Shown in pieces: positions 1 to 11,334 of a stretch of 64,000 nucleotides of DNA. Position 1 is the first letter of the stretch. Every line of letters starts with the position of its first letter. The stretch comes from Narthecium ossifragum (Eukaryota; Streptophyta; Magnoliopsida; Dioscoreales; Nartheciaceae). The notes under the pieces are model-generated. The model saw only the letters and a list, made by a program, of their open reading frames with translations, made no database searches and was not told where the DNA came from. Location: contig OY986967.1 in the NCBI GenBank assembly GCA_963920575.1, positions 7,211,166-7,275,165 on the forward strand. Reading direction: 5' to 3'. A program made the position numbers and the translations under genes.

Positions 1-407
1 TGCTTTAAGTGATCCTTTTATGGACGTTGAGCGAAAGACATAAAATTACGCGCTTCCTGCGAGGCAACCCAGTTTTATGAATTTGCTTACCTTTTTAGAA
101 TTGTGTTGATTTTTAGGAATTTTTTTTCATGACTTTTCTGATTTTTTTTTTCATTTTTTCATGATTTTCCGTGATTTTCCTTTAAAAATCATCATATTAT
201 TTAGAAAATCGAAATTCCTAGCTCACGGTCGACCGTTGCATCGACCGTCAGGCGCTGTTGCAAAAACAGCTTCTCAGGGTCGATGCAATGATCGCCCGTC
301 AGTGCCTAAACACCTATCCTATCAGTCACGGTCGATCGCCCGATCGACCGTCGGCTTCCTTTATCCTCTCACGGTCGACCGTCGCTATAGTATCCCTTGA
401 TCACCCA

Positions 408-429
408 ATCCCACGGTCGACCGTGGGAT
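408..429. repeat. 22-bp perfect palindrome around GGTCGACC
   Basis: Positions 408-429 read identically on both strands, centred on CACGGTCGACCGTG with an internal GTCGAC. Related but imperfect copies (CGGTCGACCGT, CGGTCGATCGCC, CGATCGACCGTCGG) occur at about 225-255, 328-353 and 370-383, so this is the best-preserved member of a small cluster. Confidence 0.7.
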
Positions 430-850
430 CGACCACCACTATTATTTTTTCTGCTCGAGCGGAACTTTACTCGGATTTCAATCCTACTCCTACTCGATTT
501 CGTACTCTAACTCAAATTGGAGTTTATCCTCCAAAAGGATGAAATTATGATATGATTTAACAAAGATTCAGGTTTTAGAAATTTATTTTATGGATTATTC
601 TGAGGCTTGTATGTCACATAAGGGATAGTAAATTTTGCTATGCATGACACTATTTCTATACTTTAACACTTTTACCATGATTTAAGAATAACTTGACATA
701 TCCTAATGCATATGTTCACTTCCACATGTTAAGGGGTTGATATTAAATTCTAAGCATGATACTAGGATAGATTTACAATTCTATGTCATGGCACAGAAAA
801 TACATAAACACAAGCAAGTATCTGAGTATGCGAAAAAAAAAAAAAAGATT

Positions 851-1015
851 TTCAACTTAGTAACCGGGCAGCGTGCCTAGCCAGCATGGTGTTCGCGTAA
901 AACGGTTGGATTTCTTGAAAAAAAAGAGAAAAGAAGGGTTTCATACTTAGTAACCGGGCAAGGTACCTAACAAGGTGGGTTGTTCGCGTAAAACAGTTGA
1001 AATTCCTGATGAAAA
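851..1015. repeat. Direct repeat of about 90 bp in retrotransposon 3' region
   Basis: Two diverged copies start at about 851 and 941. Both contain ACTTAGTAACCGGGCA, a variable CCTAGC/CCTAAC segment, GTTCGCGTAAAAC and an A-rich run. The same wording is familiar from the 3' untranslated part of plant Ty3 elements. No reading frame spans it. Confidence 0.6.
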
Positions 1016-1533
1016 AAAAATGAATAAAAACATATATTGCTATGTGATAAGTGGAAGATATGTGTTTGGATAGAAGTGTGATCTTGAATAGTTGAAGTGT
1101 TTAGATATAATTGATGCTCTGAAGCATGTGGAACCCCAATCACACACAGGAGTGTTAAAGTAATTTTTAATCATGATTAAATATATTGAAGTGTTGGAAA
1201 TATGTTATCACATGTTTTGATTTACCATATTTTTATGTGACTGTGAGTTGAAGGATGTATTTATGGATATTATTTCTATTTCATCCATTAGAGTTGATGA
1301 ATATCACAATTGATTTCTAATGATATATTCAAGGGAATGTATAGATGTTTGTGGGTGTCATCCCTTAAAACCCTCAGGAGACTATAACTCCTCCACTGGG
1401 GTAACCCAGGGGTTTAAAGGCTTGTTGCACATGCTAAGTGCAATCGTGAGACCTACGAAAGTGGCTAGTTAGATTTATTGCTTTCTTTTTATCTTTTCTT
1501 TGCTCGAGGACTAGCAAAGTGTAAGTTGAGGGG

Positions 1534-2950
1534 TGCGATAAGTCACTAAATGTTCATGAATCAACCCCTTAACTTAGCTTTGTTATACCTAGAGTAGTTG
1601 TATTTGATAGCTTGTTAGTTGATTTCAGGTTTAATCATGCTTTGAGAAGAAATGCAAGAAATTCGGTTAATATGCTGAAATACACTGCTATGTTGACTGT
1701 TAGCACAATATTCACCAGAAATTATTCTTATGTTCAAATATTTTGAAATTTGGATGACATCTAGTAAACATCAAGTCGTACAACTTTCATCTTGGACACT
1801 TTCAGAGATTCCTGATGGATGGATAGCAGTTTTGAAGAAGATGAAGATATTTAGCTGCTGGAAGATTGGTCCGTCGACGCCCGGGGGAATATTCGCCAAA
1901 TATCCTAGATAAGTCCAAATATTGTAAACTCTTCGGGATCTGACAGAAGACTTCCAAATCTACATCTTTCATGTTGGACTCGTTCTCAAATTCTGGACGG
2001 GTTGAACCCAGACGCGATTGGAAGAAGCTGTCAGGGTTGAATCAGGAAATCCGAGTTGCACTTGAGGTCTAACTCAACCCTAAAACCCTAATCCGGGAAT
2101 TAAGATATAAAAAGGGGCTTGTGGCTGGAAAACAGAGGCCTCCATAGAGAGAAAAAAGAGGGATGAAGGGTGCTGGAGAAGACGGAGATGCGGTGTGGAT
2201 CCCTAACCTTCTTCATCGAATACAAGGATCTCATCCAAAAGATGAGTGGCTAAACTCTTTACTTAGGGATCTCATGAAGCTTTAGTGTAGCTTCTTTGTA
2301 TTTTCTAGTTTGATTCTTGTTATCTTTTCAAAGACATGATCCTATGAATATGGTTTTATTTTATAAAGAGTTGAGGGAACAGAGTTCCTCGACGTACATT
2401 CAGACCTACTTGATTGCTGTGCTTGATGGTAGAGATTCCTAGGATTGTTTTTATGTTGCTTTTGTGTATGCCTTTGAGATAATCTATGCTAGATGAAGAT
2501 AGGTTGTACTCGGATTAAGATCGAAGACAATCTATGCTAAGTTTGGATAGGTTATGCCTTAGGGAAGCAATAGCATTATTTTAGAGATTCATATAAGCTT
2601 AAGAAGCTGTGAATCCATAATGTAGAGATAAGAAAACAAGAGGATAAGTAGAGAATACAGGAAGTGAAACTAAAGTGGATTGAGTAATCCCTAGGTTTTC
2701 TCTCATTGATCTATTTCAATTTCGTTAATTGCCTTCTTAATTAGTTTTAATTAATCAGTTCCTAAAACCCCAAATCAATCCTTCTTCGCTTTAGGACTAG
2801 AGTGTTGAGAGTTAATTTTGATGTTTCTTTGTTAGTCAAAGTTTTCCCTGAGGACCGACCCCGTATTTCACCATTATTCTATCTTATTAATTTAGTGTTG
2901 AAAGAAAGGTTTATAAATTTCTAAATTGCGTTTTGCATACGTTTTAATGA
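1534..2950 (+). mobile_element. LTR of a Ty3-type element (3' LTR, plus strand)
   Basis: The LTR is taken to begin with TGCGATAAGTCAC directly after a polypurine tract at 1522-1533. A TATA box (TATAAAAAGG, 2106-2115) with a following purine-rich leader lies in the middle, as expected for the U3/R junction. The right end is less certain: TTTTGCATACGTTTTAATGA at about 2931-2950 resembles the usual LTR-end context of Athila/Tat elements. To the right the sequence switches to a minus-strand gag-pol remnant, so flanks cannot be compared for a target duplication. Confidence 0.55.
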
Positions 2951-2982
2951 CGACGTTTGTGAGCAATCAATCGACCAGGAGA

Positions 2983-3498
2983 TCAACTACTTGAATTGGG
3001 TATTGATAGAACTTGAAACATCTCCAAAGGGTTGGAGTTCTCTACGGCTTCGATGTAGTTGGAGTGGACCATGAGTGGTTGCCGATCTGCATGCACAATT
3101 TTCAGACGGTTTTTATTCCATATTATTAATAGTTGATGGAGCGACGATGGGACGTAGGCATTGGCATGGAGCCAGTTGCGTCCGAGCAAAGCGTTGTATC
3201 TTGCCTTAGTGTTGACCACAAAGAAAGTTGTGGTGGACACTGCTCCTCCGACCATGACATTCATGGGGAGGACCCTAATGGCCATGGTCGATCGACCTGT
3301 AAAGCGATGGATTGTTGTTTCCGTGGGAAACAGGTCGGAGGATGTCTTACCGAGGGGTGCCAGCATGCCCTCGGGTAATAGGGTGATGACTGAGCCGTTA
3401 TCAATTAAGAATCGAGGTACCACGACTCCAGCGAGTCTTGCTCTGACATAAAGATATTTTAAGTGCTCCCTATCTGTGTCCTTGGGTTTCTTAAGCAA
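2983..3498 (-). pseudogene. Retropepsin-like protease fragment of Tat-type Ty3 element
   Basis: The 171-residue minus-strand frame resembles the protease segment of the Tat element at 61033-63267: LIDNGSVITLLP here against LIDTGAAVNVIPAKMM there, then LLGRNWLHA against LLGRDWIHA and a shared VPSSLHQ. The catalytic DTG is changed to DNG, so the enzyme would be inactive. The sequence stops being recognisable at about 2960, where it abuts the LTR on the left. RT, RNase H and integrase of this copy are missing. Confidence 0.75.
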
Positions 3499-3499
3499 G

Positions 3500-6147
3500 A
3501 AATCAAAGGAACTGGGGGTGAATTGCTACCGACTTTCGGAGTAGTGGTATCGTCGACCCCGAGGTCAACATTGGCGAGCTTTTGGCCTAGGACGTCATCC
3601 GAGACCATGATCTTCCCCATAGATTCGGTGTCCTCAACATCTCCTTCCAGGCGGTCGAATTGAACTCGTTTGTTGGCGAAGACTGCTGGCAGAGTGAGTG
3701 AAGGTCATGTTGTAGTCTACGATCTGGCAGTCGACCTCGCCGATGCTGATGGAGCTGGGCCTCGGATGGATTCTTTCTGACAACCTATCCCGGAAGTCTG
3801 AGCGCGAAGAAGACTCTGCATCACTGAATTCTGTCTCCCACTCCTTCTCTAGTGGGTGTTTTAGTGCTGAAGGGGCGGTGCCAGGGGAGGTGATTTAATA
3901 ACCTTGAGAGAGCTCGACCCTCTTCTTCATCGTGCAACGTTGGCTCTAAGATATCCTCACCGGCGGTTGCCGAGGAGCGTTACTTGGGCTAACGATAGGT
4001 TGGGCAGCAACTTTTGCCGACAGAGGTTGGTGAGTAGTAGCTCGTATCCTAGATGGGTACGCCTCTGGGAGTGGCAAGTTGGCTAGATTTGCGGGAACCT
4101 CAACTAGCCTGACCTCAAAGGTTCTTTGGAAGACTGGGTCATCGCCGAGCTCTTCATTGATTTGATCATGCTACACTACACCTTGGTTCACTAGCTCGAT
4201 GTGGAGGAGCATCGAGCAATGTGGGCACATAGCATCTCGAAGGGCTTCGAGATCGGAGGTCAGTAGTCCCATCAATGGTGCCTGCTTGGTCGAAGGTGGG
4301 AATACTTCATGAGGTGTGTCAAACATGGCCTATGGGCTGTCCCATACTAGAATCGGACAGGGAACCTTCAGATGCCTAGCCACTGGCTTCGAAGTTGACT
4401 TTGGGAGGATGTGCCTTGTCTTAGTGATGTGTAGGGCTCGACTTTGTTCATTGGTGAGAGTCAGCTTCTGTTCCGCCGTCATCTGTCCAACGAAGTTGCG
4501 GAATGCATGACTGGAGTCATTAGTTTGGATGTCCAACAGATGCCACATGCACTTGCCCCTGTACACTTCCTCGGAGAAGTACAGAGTGAGGAGCCATTTA
4601 GCCATCACAAGTTGTTTGAATAACTGGTTGGCTACCTGCCAGTAGCATGCGTGGCGGCATGCGTCCTGCACTGCCTGTAATTTTGAAGTCAGGTCAGATA
4701 TCTCAATAACATTAGTTTCAATATAAGATGCGCTAAACGGGTGACTATATACTTTAGTTTTAGGAGGTGGATCAGCAAACCTGAGTTCGCCGGCCTCTAT
4801 TCTATCTTGGATGGTATTGCGAAAAACAACGTAGTTGTTGGTGGAGTGAGTTAACACTCCGTGCCACTTGCAGAATTCCTTTCCCTTCAATTTTTCTGGA
4901 TCTGGAATATGATATCGGAGTTTGATGTGTTTGTTAGCCGCCAACCAATCAAAAATTTTATCGGCCTCGGCTATATCGAAGGAGTACTTGCGCGTTCCTC
5001 GTTGCATTGATTTGGGACCCTCGACGTTGTGTCGGGTTAACGGCTCACACGTCAATGGATTACCCTTTATGAACTCGGCTTGATCAACCTCTGGGTTGTC
5101 GAGCTCCTGGTGATAGGTACCATGCGAGGATCTCTTTCGAGAAGATTCTTCTCGGAGCATCTGTTCATACCTCGAGGCCCTCTCTGACAGCTCGAATAGA
5201 TCATTAAATACCATTCCCTCGAACTTCTTCTAAAGCTTGAAGTCGAGTCCGTCCTGGGCCAGTTTGACCAATTCGGACTTGGGGAGGGGAGTCTTGCACC
5301 TGATCTTGCCTTAGCGGAAATGGGAGATGAACTGCTCTGTCGTTTCCCCAGACTTTTGTTGAATTCGAGCAAGATCTGCCATGGAGATCCCCATGTCAGT
5401 CTTCGAGAAATAGGCCTGGAGCTGGCTTTGTAAGTCATCCCAGGTGAAGATGGAATTCTGGGGAAGATTGATATATCATGTGAAGGGCGACCCGGTGAGG
5501 GACGTATGGAAGATTCGGATCTTAAGGAAATCATTGTCCCCATACTCCCGACATTGGCAAGTGAACCTCGCCAGATGTTCTAGGGCCGACATGTCATTTT
5601 CCCATGAGAAAATGGTCAATTCCGGCATCCTAAAGTTGTGCGGGTAAGGGTGTTCCCTATCTATGTACTTCGGGTATGGCTTCGGGAGCGTGGATCGATC
5701 AACTCGAAAGATCCGAGGTCCATACAACTGCTCAACTACTTGAGTGATGTAATCCGCCTCGAGTCGAGGGAGTTCGGGACCAAATCTTTCCCAGTTGTGA
5801 CGCGTTGGTCTCAGAGGTGGGCCTCTCCAATCTTCATTACTCTAGTTATGGTATTGGGGTTGTTCGGGCTGCCCTCGAGCATAATATGATCCTGATTGGC
5901 CTCTAGAGGGAATCTGTTACCCCCCATGGTGTGTGAATGGGTCAGGTGGCATTCCCTGCTGCCCCCCATGTCCTGTGAAGTATGCGCCTTGATGGGGGTA
6001 ATTTCCCGCATAGCTAGCCTGGCCATTTTGCCCCCCGGGTTAACCTGTTTGGTGTTGTGGCCCTCTCGGGTGACCGGGTGGGATCTTATGCTCGTTTGGA
6101 ATTCCCCTCGGATCGGGTTGCCTCAGAGGGTAACCGGCTGGAGGGTC
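3500..6147 (-). pseudogene. Decayed gag of Tat-type Ty3 element (3' part)
   Basis: Read on the minus strand from 6147 this begins with a Pro/Gly/Gln-rich segment (GYPLRQPDPRGIPNEHK), then the gag core (5727-5200: YGPRIFRVDRSTLPKP, FTWYINLP, MSALEHL), and continues at 5214-4330 with SFDIAEADKIFDWL and EFCKWHGVLTHSTNN. The same blocks occur in order in the Tat element at 61033-64000 (SFDVSKADQIFDQL; RYCK-stop-HNAWSHHTN). Several frameshifts and stops, for example two within 5200-5330, break it. The region 3500-4330 between this and the protease is too decayed for a continuous translation. The 5' end of the gene lies beyond a solo LTR, at 8526-8638. Confidence 0.75.
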
Positions 6148-7465
6148 CATCGCGCCCCGGCCCAGGAAACCCATCTCGGACCGGGACACGAGAGGGGGAA
6201 ACCTACATCTACTGACGACCAACAGCGGAGACAGATAATAAACAAAAGGCGGAAGTAAAGTTTACGTCTACTAGAACAAAACGTTATATACAACAGTGTT
6301 ATACAAATTTACAACATTTACAATTATAAAAAAGGAGTAAATACATCGTCTGAGGTCTCCGCAAAAGCGCAACAAGAGCCCTACTGGCCCTCAAACATGG
6401 TCGGGTGGCGACGCGCTGTCACAGGACGAACACCGAGGGCCCACAAGAGGATCGCTGGTACCTGCACCTACAAACGACACGGTCCAGGTAGGAATGAGCC
6501 AAAGCTCAGCAGGGTTTTACTCTACGCCACTCACAAGGAAGGCGACTCCAACCGCACTAACTCTGTGCCAAGTGCTGAGGCCTGCCAGGGACCCCATAAA
6601 TCCCGTCAATAACCCGAAGGGCACCTGTCCAAAGTACGACCTCCGAAGGCCACTGCTCAGGGGTGGTCTTCCTCCGACAGTCCCTGACACAGGGTGGACC
6701 TGACGCTACCCGTAGGACACCCCTCTCCAAGCGGGACTTCCACACTTGGCGGAACAACCGTGGTTACGACAACCATCTCCCAACACTCAAAGCACAGAGT
6801 CAATACAACACCTAAACTCCAAATCAAGAGCTAAGTCCTACCAGGGTTCCCACACACCCCATCAATACCCCCAGGGTTCCTGTCCATAGTACATCATCCG
6901 ATGCCACTGTTCAAGGGTTGGGCTTTCTCCGATGATCCTATACACATGGTGGACAATGACGATACCAGTAGAACACCCATGTCGGGGTAACGACGGCCAA
7001 CCCTTAGCTATTGATACTGGAGTACTAGGGACAACCTCAAACCCACGCTCTAGCCTAACATACCTCTAATGCACGGGAAAGTAAAATAAACACAGCAATA
7101 GCAACAGGCAAAATATAAAACAGTAAAGCAGGCAAATATTAATATAACACTATCAACAAACATCACAACAATGGCACACCTTCGGCCCATTTATACTAAA
7201 CACTCCCGAGGGTCATGACTCCCTCGGTTCACCACAAAGTGGTAAAAGAGGCATTACATTTATACTACACAATCCCGGGAGTCACCACTCTCCCGGTTCA
7301 ACCACAAAGCTGTAAACACACGACAGTTTATAACTATATTACCAAACATGTCAGAAAGCTGTACACAAAACCACCATAGCAAGCCCCGCGGGCAAAACTG
7401 CTGAAATCTCATGCATACAAAGCCCCGCGGGCAAAACATCATCAAACAGGCGTTCTGGCACAAGT

Positions 7466-7822
7466 TGGATCGATCCAACATCTTTGGATCGATCCGACTT
7501 GCTCTCGGATCGATCCAACTTGCCCTTAGATAGATCCGGCCTGAAAGACCGAGAAAACATCCACAACCGATCGATCCAACAAGCTCGTGGATCGATCCGA
7601 CTAGCCTTGGGATCGATCCAACTCACCCTTGGATCAATCCGGCTAGGGAAAAACAGAGAAAGCATCCAGGGTCGATCGATCCAATTCGGCCTTCGAATCG
7701 ATCCGGCTCACCTTGGGATCGATCCAACTAGCCCTTGGATCGATCCGGCTAAGAAAGACCAAGGAAAGCTGCGCAGTGCCACTCCTGGGACAAGTTGGAT
7801 CGATCCAACTAACACTTTGGAT
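7466..7822. repeat. GGATCGATCC palindrome cluster (LTR copy 1, first cluster)
   Basis: About twelve copies of the 10-bp palindrome GGATCGATCC or one-base variants recur every 20-40 bp, alternately followed by AAC and CGGC/CGAC. The array has open reading frames on both strands (repeats of WIDP and DRS type), which is a by-product of the motif, not a gene. A second, smaller cluster lies at 8205-8320. Confidence 0.8.
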
Positions 7823-8204
7823 CTATCCCACCCGGCCCTCTGCCAGCTTCCGACGGCGATCACGGCCGGAAAGCTGAGCCAAACATCACCAAACTTGGTG
7901 AGTAGGAAGTGTCGAAGCTCACGAAGCTACTCATGGCTTCAAAACCGGAAAACACCGTTTATGCAAGAAGATCTACACAAAACACCTCGAAAATCCGGCG
8001 AGAACGACGATGAACAGGAAACCAATCCAGCGAATGCCGTAGGTAGGAACCCTACCTCACAAGAGCTGCTTCAATCCACGAAGCAGAGCCTTGGATCTTC
8101 CTATCCCCTTCCAAGAAATCGCCGGGAACGGGCTTGGACGCGGCGAGATCGGGAAAAGAGAAGAGAAGAAGCCCGGCGTCCGTTCTTATACAGACGCCTC
8201 AGTG

Positions 8205-8320
8205 CGATTCGGATCGATCCGAGCTCCACCTCGGATCGATCCAAACTCCACTGGCGGCAACTCTTCCCTAGTGCGAGTCGGATCGATCCGAAGTGGAGTT
8301 CGGATCGATCCAACCTGTGC
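8205..8320. repeat. GGATCGATCC palindrome cluster (LTR copy 1, second cluster)
   Basis: Four copies of CGGATCGATCC lie in two pairs separated by about 40 bp; the spacers carry AGCTCCACCTC and AAGTGGAGTT, partly complementary to each other. The position close to the TATA-like sequence near the LTR promoter is shared with the late clusters of copies 3 and 4. Confidence 0.7.
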
Positions 8321-8525
8321 TGGGAAGAGAAATTGGGCCCGGTTCAAGCCCAATTTCGAATCTCTCGATCCCGGGGTCCACCTAACCATCCTATTCAAAC
8401 ACATACACCAAAACAAGGCATGTGTGTGCACACGCGGATGAGAAACAAACCAACAAGGCGCAATTTTACCAAATTGCCCTTGCGGTCAACAACGAGCCAC
8501 ATGAATAGAGGAGCGGGTCCTCACA

Positions 8526-8638
8526 CAGTCGAATTTCTTCGTGAGCGCCACAAGCGGCCCCTTGATTTCCCACATGACCTTCCACAATTCATCATCGCCC
8601 TTTTGACTCAGCGGTTGCCGTGGACTGTCGCCAGGCAT
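8526..8638 (-). pseudogene. Start of Tat gag, cut off by a solo LTR
   Basis: The minus-strand ATG at 8638 opens a frame starting MPGDSPRQPLSQKGDDELWK and running 37 codons to the LTR boundary at 8525. It lies about 120 bp downstream of the LTR end and primer-site-like sequence of the same element. The frame is interpreted as the gag N-terminus because the coding sequence on the other side of the inserted LTR is gag and the context (LTR, primer site, ATG) fits. No homologous N-terminus is available in the window for comparison. Confidence 0.45.
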
Positions 8639-8727
8639 GTTCGGGGTCAAGGGTTCTGATGTTGTGGATCATTTGGATCATATCGATCCTGGGGATCGAC
8701 GATTGTAGACTTAAATGGCATTTTTGG

Positions 8728-8753
8728 CCTCCCGCTATGGTCGCCAAAAAGTG
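8728..8753 (-). other. Primer-binding-site-like sequence of Tat-type element
   Basis: On the minus strand, directly after the putative LTR end GAGCA, lies ACTTTTTGGCGACCATAGCG, resembling the TTTTTGGCGCCGTTGCCGGGG-like start of the internal region in many Ty3 elements. Its place between LTR end and gag ATG is as expected. Confidence 0.5.
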
Positions 8754-8756
8754 GGT

Positions 8757-10074
8757 TGCTCAAAAATAGTACCCGAGATGGATACGTGGTCGACAGGTAC
8801 GTGAGGTGTGCCAACTCTCGCGCAGGGATGATCAAAAGGGTTTGTGAGTTCAGCCTTGCCTCAATTAGGAGGACTTTGTGTAAAACATAAGTCTAGGGAA
8901 TGTGGATTTTTATAGGTTTTCGAGTAATTGTAGCTGGAGAAGAGGTAGATGACTATGAAAAATTACTCTACTCCTAGATCGGAAAGTACTCTACTCTTAA
9001 GTAAGGTCGTGCTACTCCTAGATTTGATTGAGCTACTCCTAAGAGGTAATCAAGCTACTCCTAAAGTAGAGATACTACTCCTAGGTAGAAGACAAAGCAA
9101 GTAAACAAAAACATATTGAACTAGTTACTTACTTTCGTTGAACAACAACTGACGGTTACAGCTCCGATGAAAGTCCTACAAACTAGAGGCTAGAAACTAG
9201 AAGATTACAGTAGCTATGCTAAGATAGTAATAGTAGCAAAGTTTGGATATGTTGGGCTTTCTTCCTTCGTCTTTAGAACTTTTATATCCCGATTTGCTGC
9301 CTCCGCATGGCCATTGCCCATGACTAGCGTCCCATGATCCCTTGTGGGTTCCCATCATGGGTCGCTTCTCGCTGCCCTATTGTCGCGTGTCTTTCGGAGA
9401 TAACCATTCCTCCATTTCCTTGCTCCGCTTTCCATGCCTTTGCTTTAGTAGATCAGTTTCATAGATCGTGGAACTGCATGTGTCTTAATGATTATCTTAT
9501 TGTCTTGACCCTATGTTTACATGAAACCTCGGCCTCGACTCCTTGACTATTCCATGCCTCGGCTCCAACTACTTTGAGACCTCCTATGTTACTTTACCCT
9601 CGAGATCTCCACCTCGACCTCGATATTCTCCTCGAGGCCGTTTGGGTCTTTCGCGTCTCGAGGCTTCATGTACTACTTCAACCTCGAGATCTCCACCTCG
9701 GCCTTGACACCCTCCTTGAGGTCGTTCGGGTGCAATACTTCTTCAATATCTATCGTAGATTGATAAGGCAACTAGGCGCCTCGGGTAATGCCCTGTTGAA
9801 TTGTATCGCCATAAATGTGAAGGCGGCGTGATGATGTAGTTTGAACTCGGGTGCCGAGCTACATTAAATGTGTGTTTCTCCCTATTGGTCGGTGCCTCTG
9901 TTCCCGGGCAGTCTCATATGCGATGGTTCTACTAACCTCGAACAAGATTTATTCGCATGTCATACCCGTACGGTGTTGTGGGTAAGATGATCGTAGCTTG
10001 CTGGATAGGTGCCACGTGTTCGCCTCGACGATGGATATCCGTCGGTCGATACTCGAGTATTTTCCTCGGTAACA
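8757..10074 (-). mobile_element. 5' LTR of the decayed Tat-type element
   Basis: Oriented minus, it runs from TGTTACCGAGG (plus-strand end GGTAACA at 10074) to TTTTGAGCA (plus-strand start TGCTCAAAA at 8757), about 1.3 kb. A minus-strand TATA box, GGGATATAAAAG, lies at about 9289-9300. Inside are repeated CTACTCCTA units (about 8970-9085) and an 84-bp near-duplicate starting CGAGATCTCCACCTCG (9601 and 9685). The similar length and placement of the LTR at 52175-53433 support the call; the exact right end is approximate. No second LTR of this element remains in the window. Confidence 0.5.
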
Positions 10075-11134
10075 ACATTAAAAGGAAAGATAGAACTTTC
10101 GAAATGCAAAACTACGAGAGTTAAATCACCCCACAATTATTTTCAGTTGAATCTGGAAACCTTCGTGCACAGCTATTTGCAGCAGTTACATAAACCTAGG
10201 ATACTTCAAAAAAAAATTGAAGGGGTGTTTTTTATTTTTCTATAAGTTATAATCTTAATTCGTCAACAATTAACCAATAAAATTAATTTCTTTTTTCTAT
10301 TTCTTTTTCTGTTTTTTTTTTTTTGCATTTTATAAGGAAATACATCTAAGGAGGTATAGATACAGTAAATAGTCAATTCTCCACTAAAATCAAATCGCCT
10401 AGGTACATGACAAGAACTTATAATGAGAATGGTTGCCAAAAGGTGAGACAGAGACGACCCATGGAACAAGGGACCATCACCTACACAATGGATGTATCAT
10501 CACATCTCCTTTCTTGGAAGATATGAATCAATCAACATCCAAAGAGTGGTAGAAAGACATGTCCATGAAGAACGAACGTACCTGCAAATGGTAGACAGCT
10601 GCTCTGTTTGTGATAGTTTGAAGATTTGATGCTGGATAAGGCTGGCAAATGCCCAAGCATGATTTTTCTTCTTAATCTTAATGAGGGAAAAATTTTAGAA
10701 AAAAATGAAGCAATGATGAGAACGTGATGGTAGGTGGATTTTCTTTTAATTTTTTGGATAAGAGAGGGATCGAATTGTAGTTTCTGAAAATATATTTAAT
10801 TTTACTAAAATGCAATGGTGTGAAAAGCTTTGCATATTAATCATTTTCTTCTCCATTTGAGTTAAACATATATGCCTCGTTACTCTCCAATTCCAACAGG
10901 AAAAAAATTCACTTCTTCCCCTCTTTCACTACTCTATTTGATTTCCTATCTAAGTTCCAAGAAGATCATGAAGAAAGGATGACGATCACGATCACTGCAT
11001 CTCCATCCCCGTTAGTTTTTATTACTTTTCCTTCTATATGATACTAAACTTAGGACTTTATGACTCGAGAGTTTTTTAGCAAGCTTAAATTTAACCAGGG
11101 TTAAATCGATTATAAGGCGATCTAGAATATTTTT
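10075..11134. other. Unassigned AT-rich stretch
   Basis: I recognise no gene or element here. Content: homopolymer T and A runs (10290-10325), no long open frame, no terminal repeats. It may include the unsequenced element's 3' side, since the adjoining retrotransposon runs into the gap on the right. Confidence 0.5.
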
Positions 11135-11334
11135 NNNNNNNNNNNNNNNNNNNNNNNNNNNNNNNNNNNNNNNNNNNNNNNNNNNNNNNNNNNNNNNNNN
11201 NNNNNNNNNNNNNNNNNNNNNNNNNNNNNNNNNNNNNNNNNNNNNNNNNNNNNNNNNNNNNNNNNNNNNNNNNNNNNNNNNNNNNNNNNNNNNNNNNNNN
11301 NNNNNNNNNNNNNNNNNNNNNNNNNNNNNNNNNN
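11135..11334. other. Assembly gap of 200 N
   Basis: Exactly 200 N. It cuts the integrase of the minus-strand Ty3 element at 11335-14952; frames reported through it are not meaningful. The round length suggests a placeholder, so true size is unknown. Confidence 0.99.

Larger units (their letters stand above)
1..1533 (+). mobile_element. 3' non-coding part of a Ty3-type retrotransposon (left-truncated by window)
   Basis: No convincing coding sequence is present. The stretch ends in a TTGCTCGAGGACTAGCAAAG-type sequence (1499-1519) followed by a purine-rich tract (1522-1533, AAGTTGAGGGG), which I know as the pol-to-3'LTR region of Athila/Tat-like Ty3 elements. It contains palindromic CGGTCGACCG-type motifs (about 222-430) and a roughly 90-bp duplicated block with TTAGTAACCGGGCA (from 857 and 947). 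The coding part of this element would lie left of the window. Assignment to Ty3 is from the tract and the LTR that follows; the clade is an inference. Confidence 0.5.
6148..8525 (-). mobile_element. Solo LTR, family A copy 1, inserted in gag
   Basis: The plus strand starts with a degraded version of TGTCGCGCCCCGACC (here CATCGCGCCCCGGCCC) and ends GAGCGGGTCCTCACA. On the minus strand it therefore starts TGTGAGGACCCG and ends GGGCGCGA(T/C)-A, typical LTR termini. Copies at 20840-23537, 25860-28137 and 44651-47202 share both ends and the stretch GGCGCAATTTTACCAAATTGCC near the right end. A TATA-like GTATAAG on the minus strand (about 8188-8198) fits this orientation. It interrupts a Tat gag gene: coding resumes on both sides. 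The immediate flanks (GGGTC / CAGTC) do not form a clean target duplication. It contains no genes; the long frames through it are products of its short repeats. Confidence 0.75.

Noticed and set aside
7484..8659. 391-residue open frame on plus with repeated WIDP/DRS peptides
   Set aside because: It follows GATCGATC repeats inside a solo LTR, opposite frames are equally open, and no other LTR copy keeps it.
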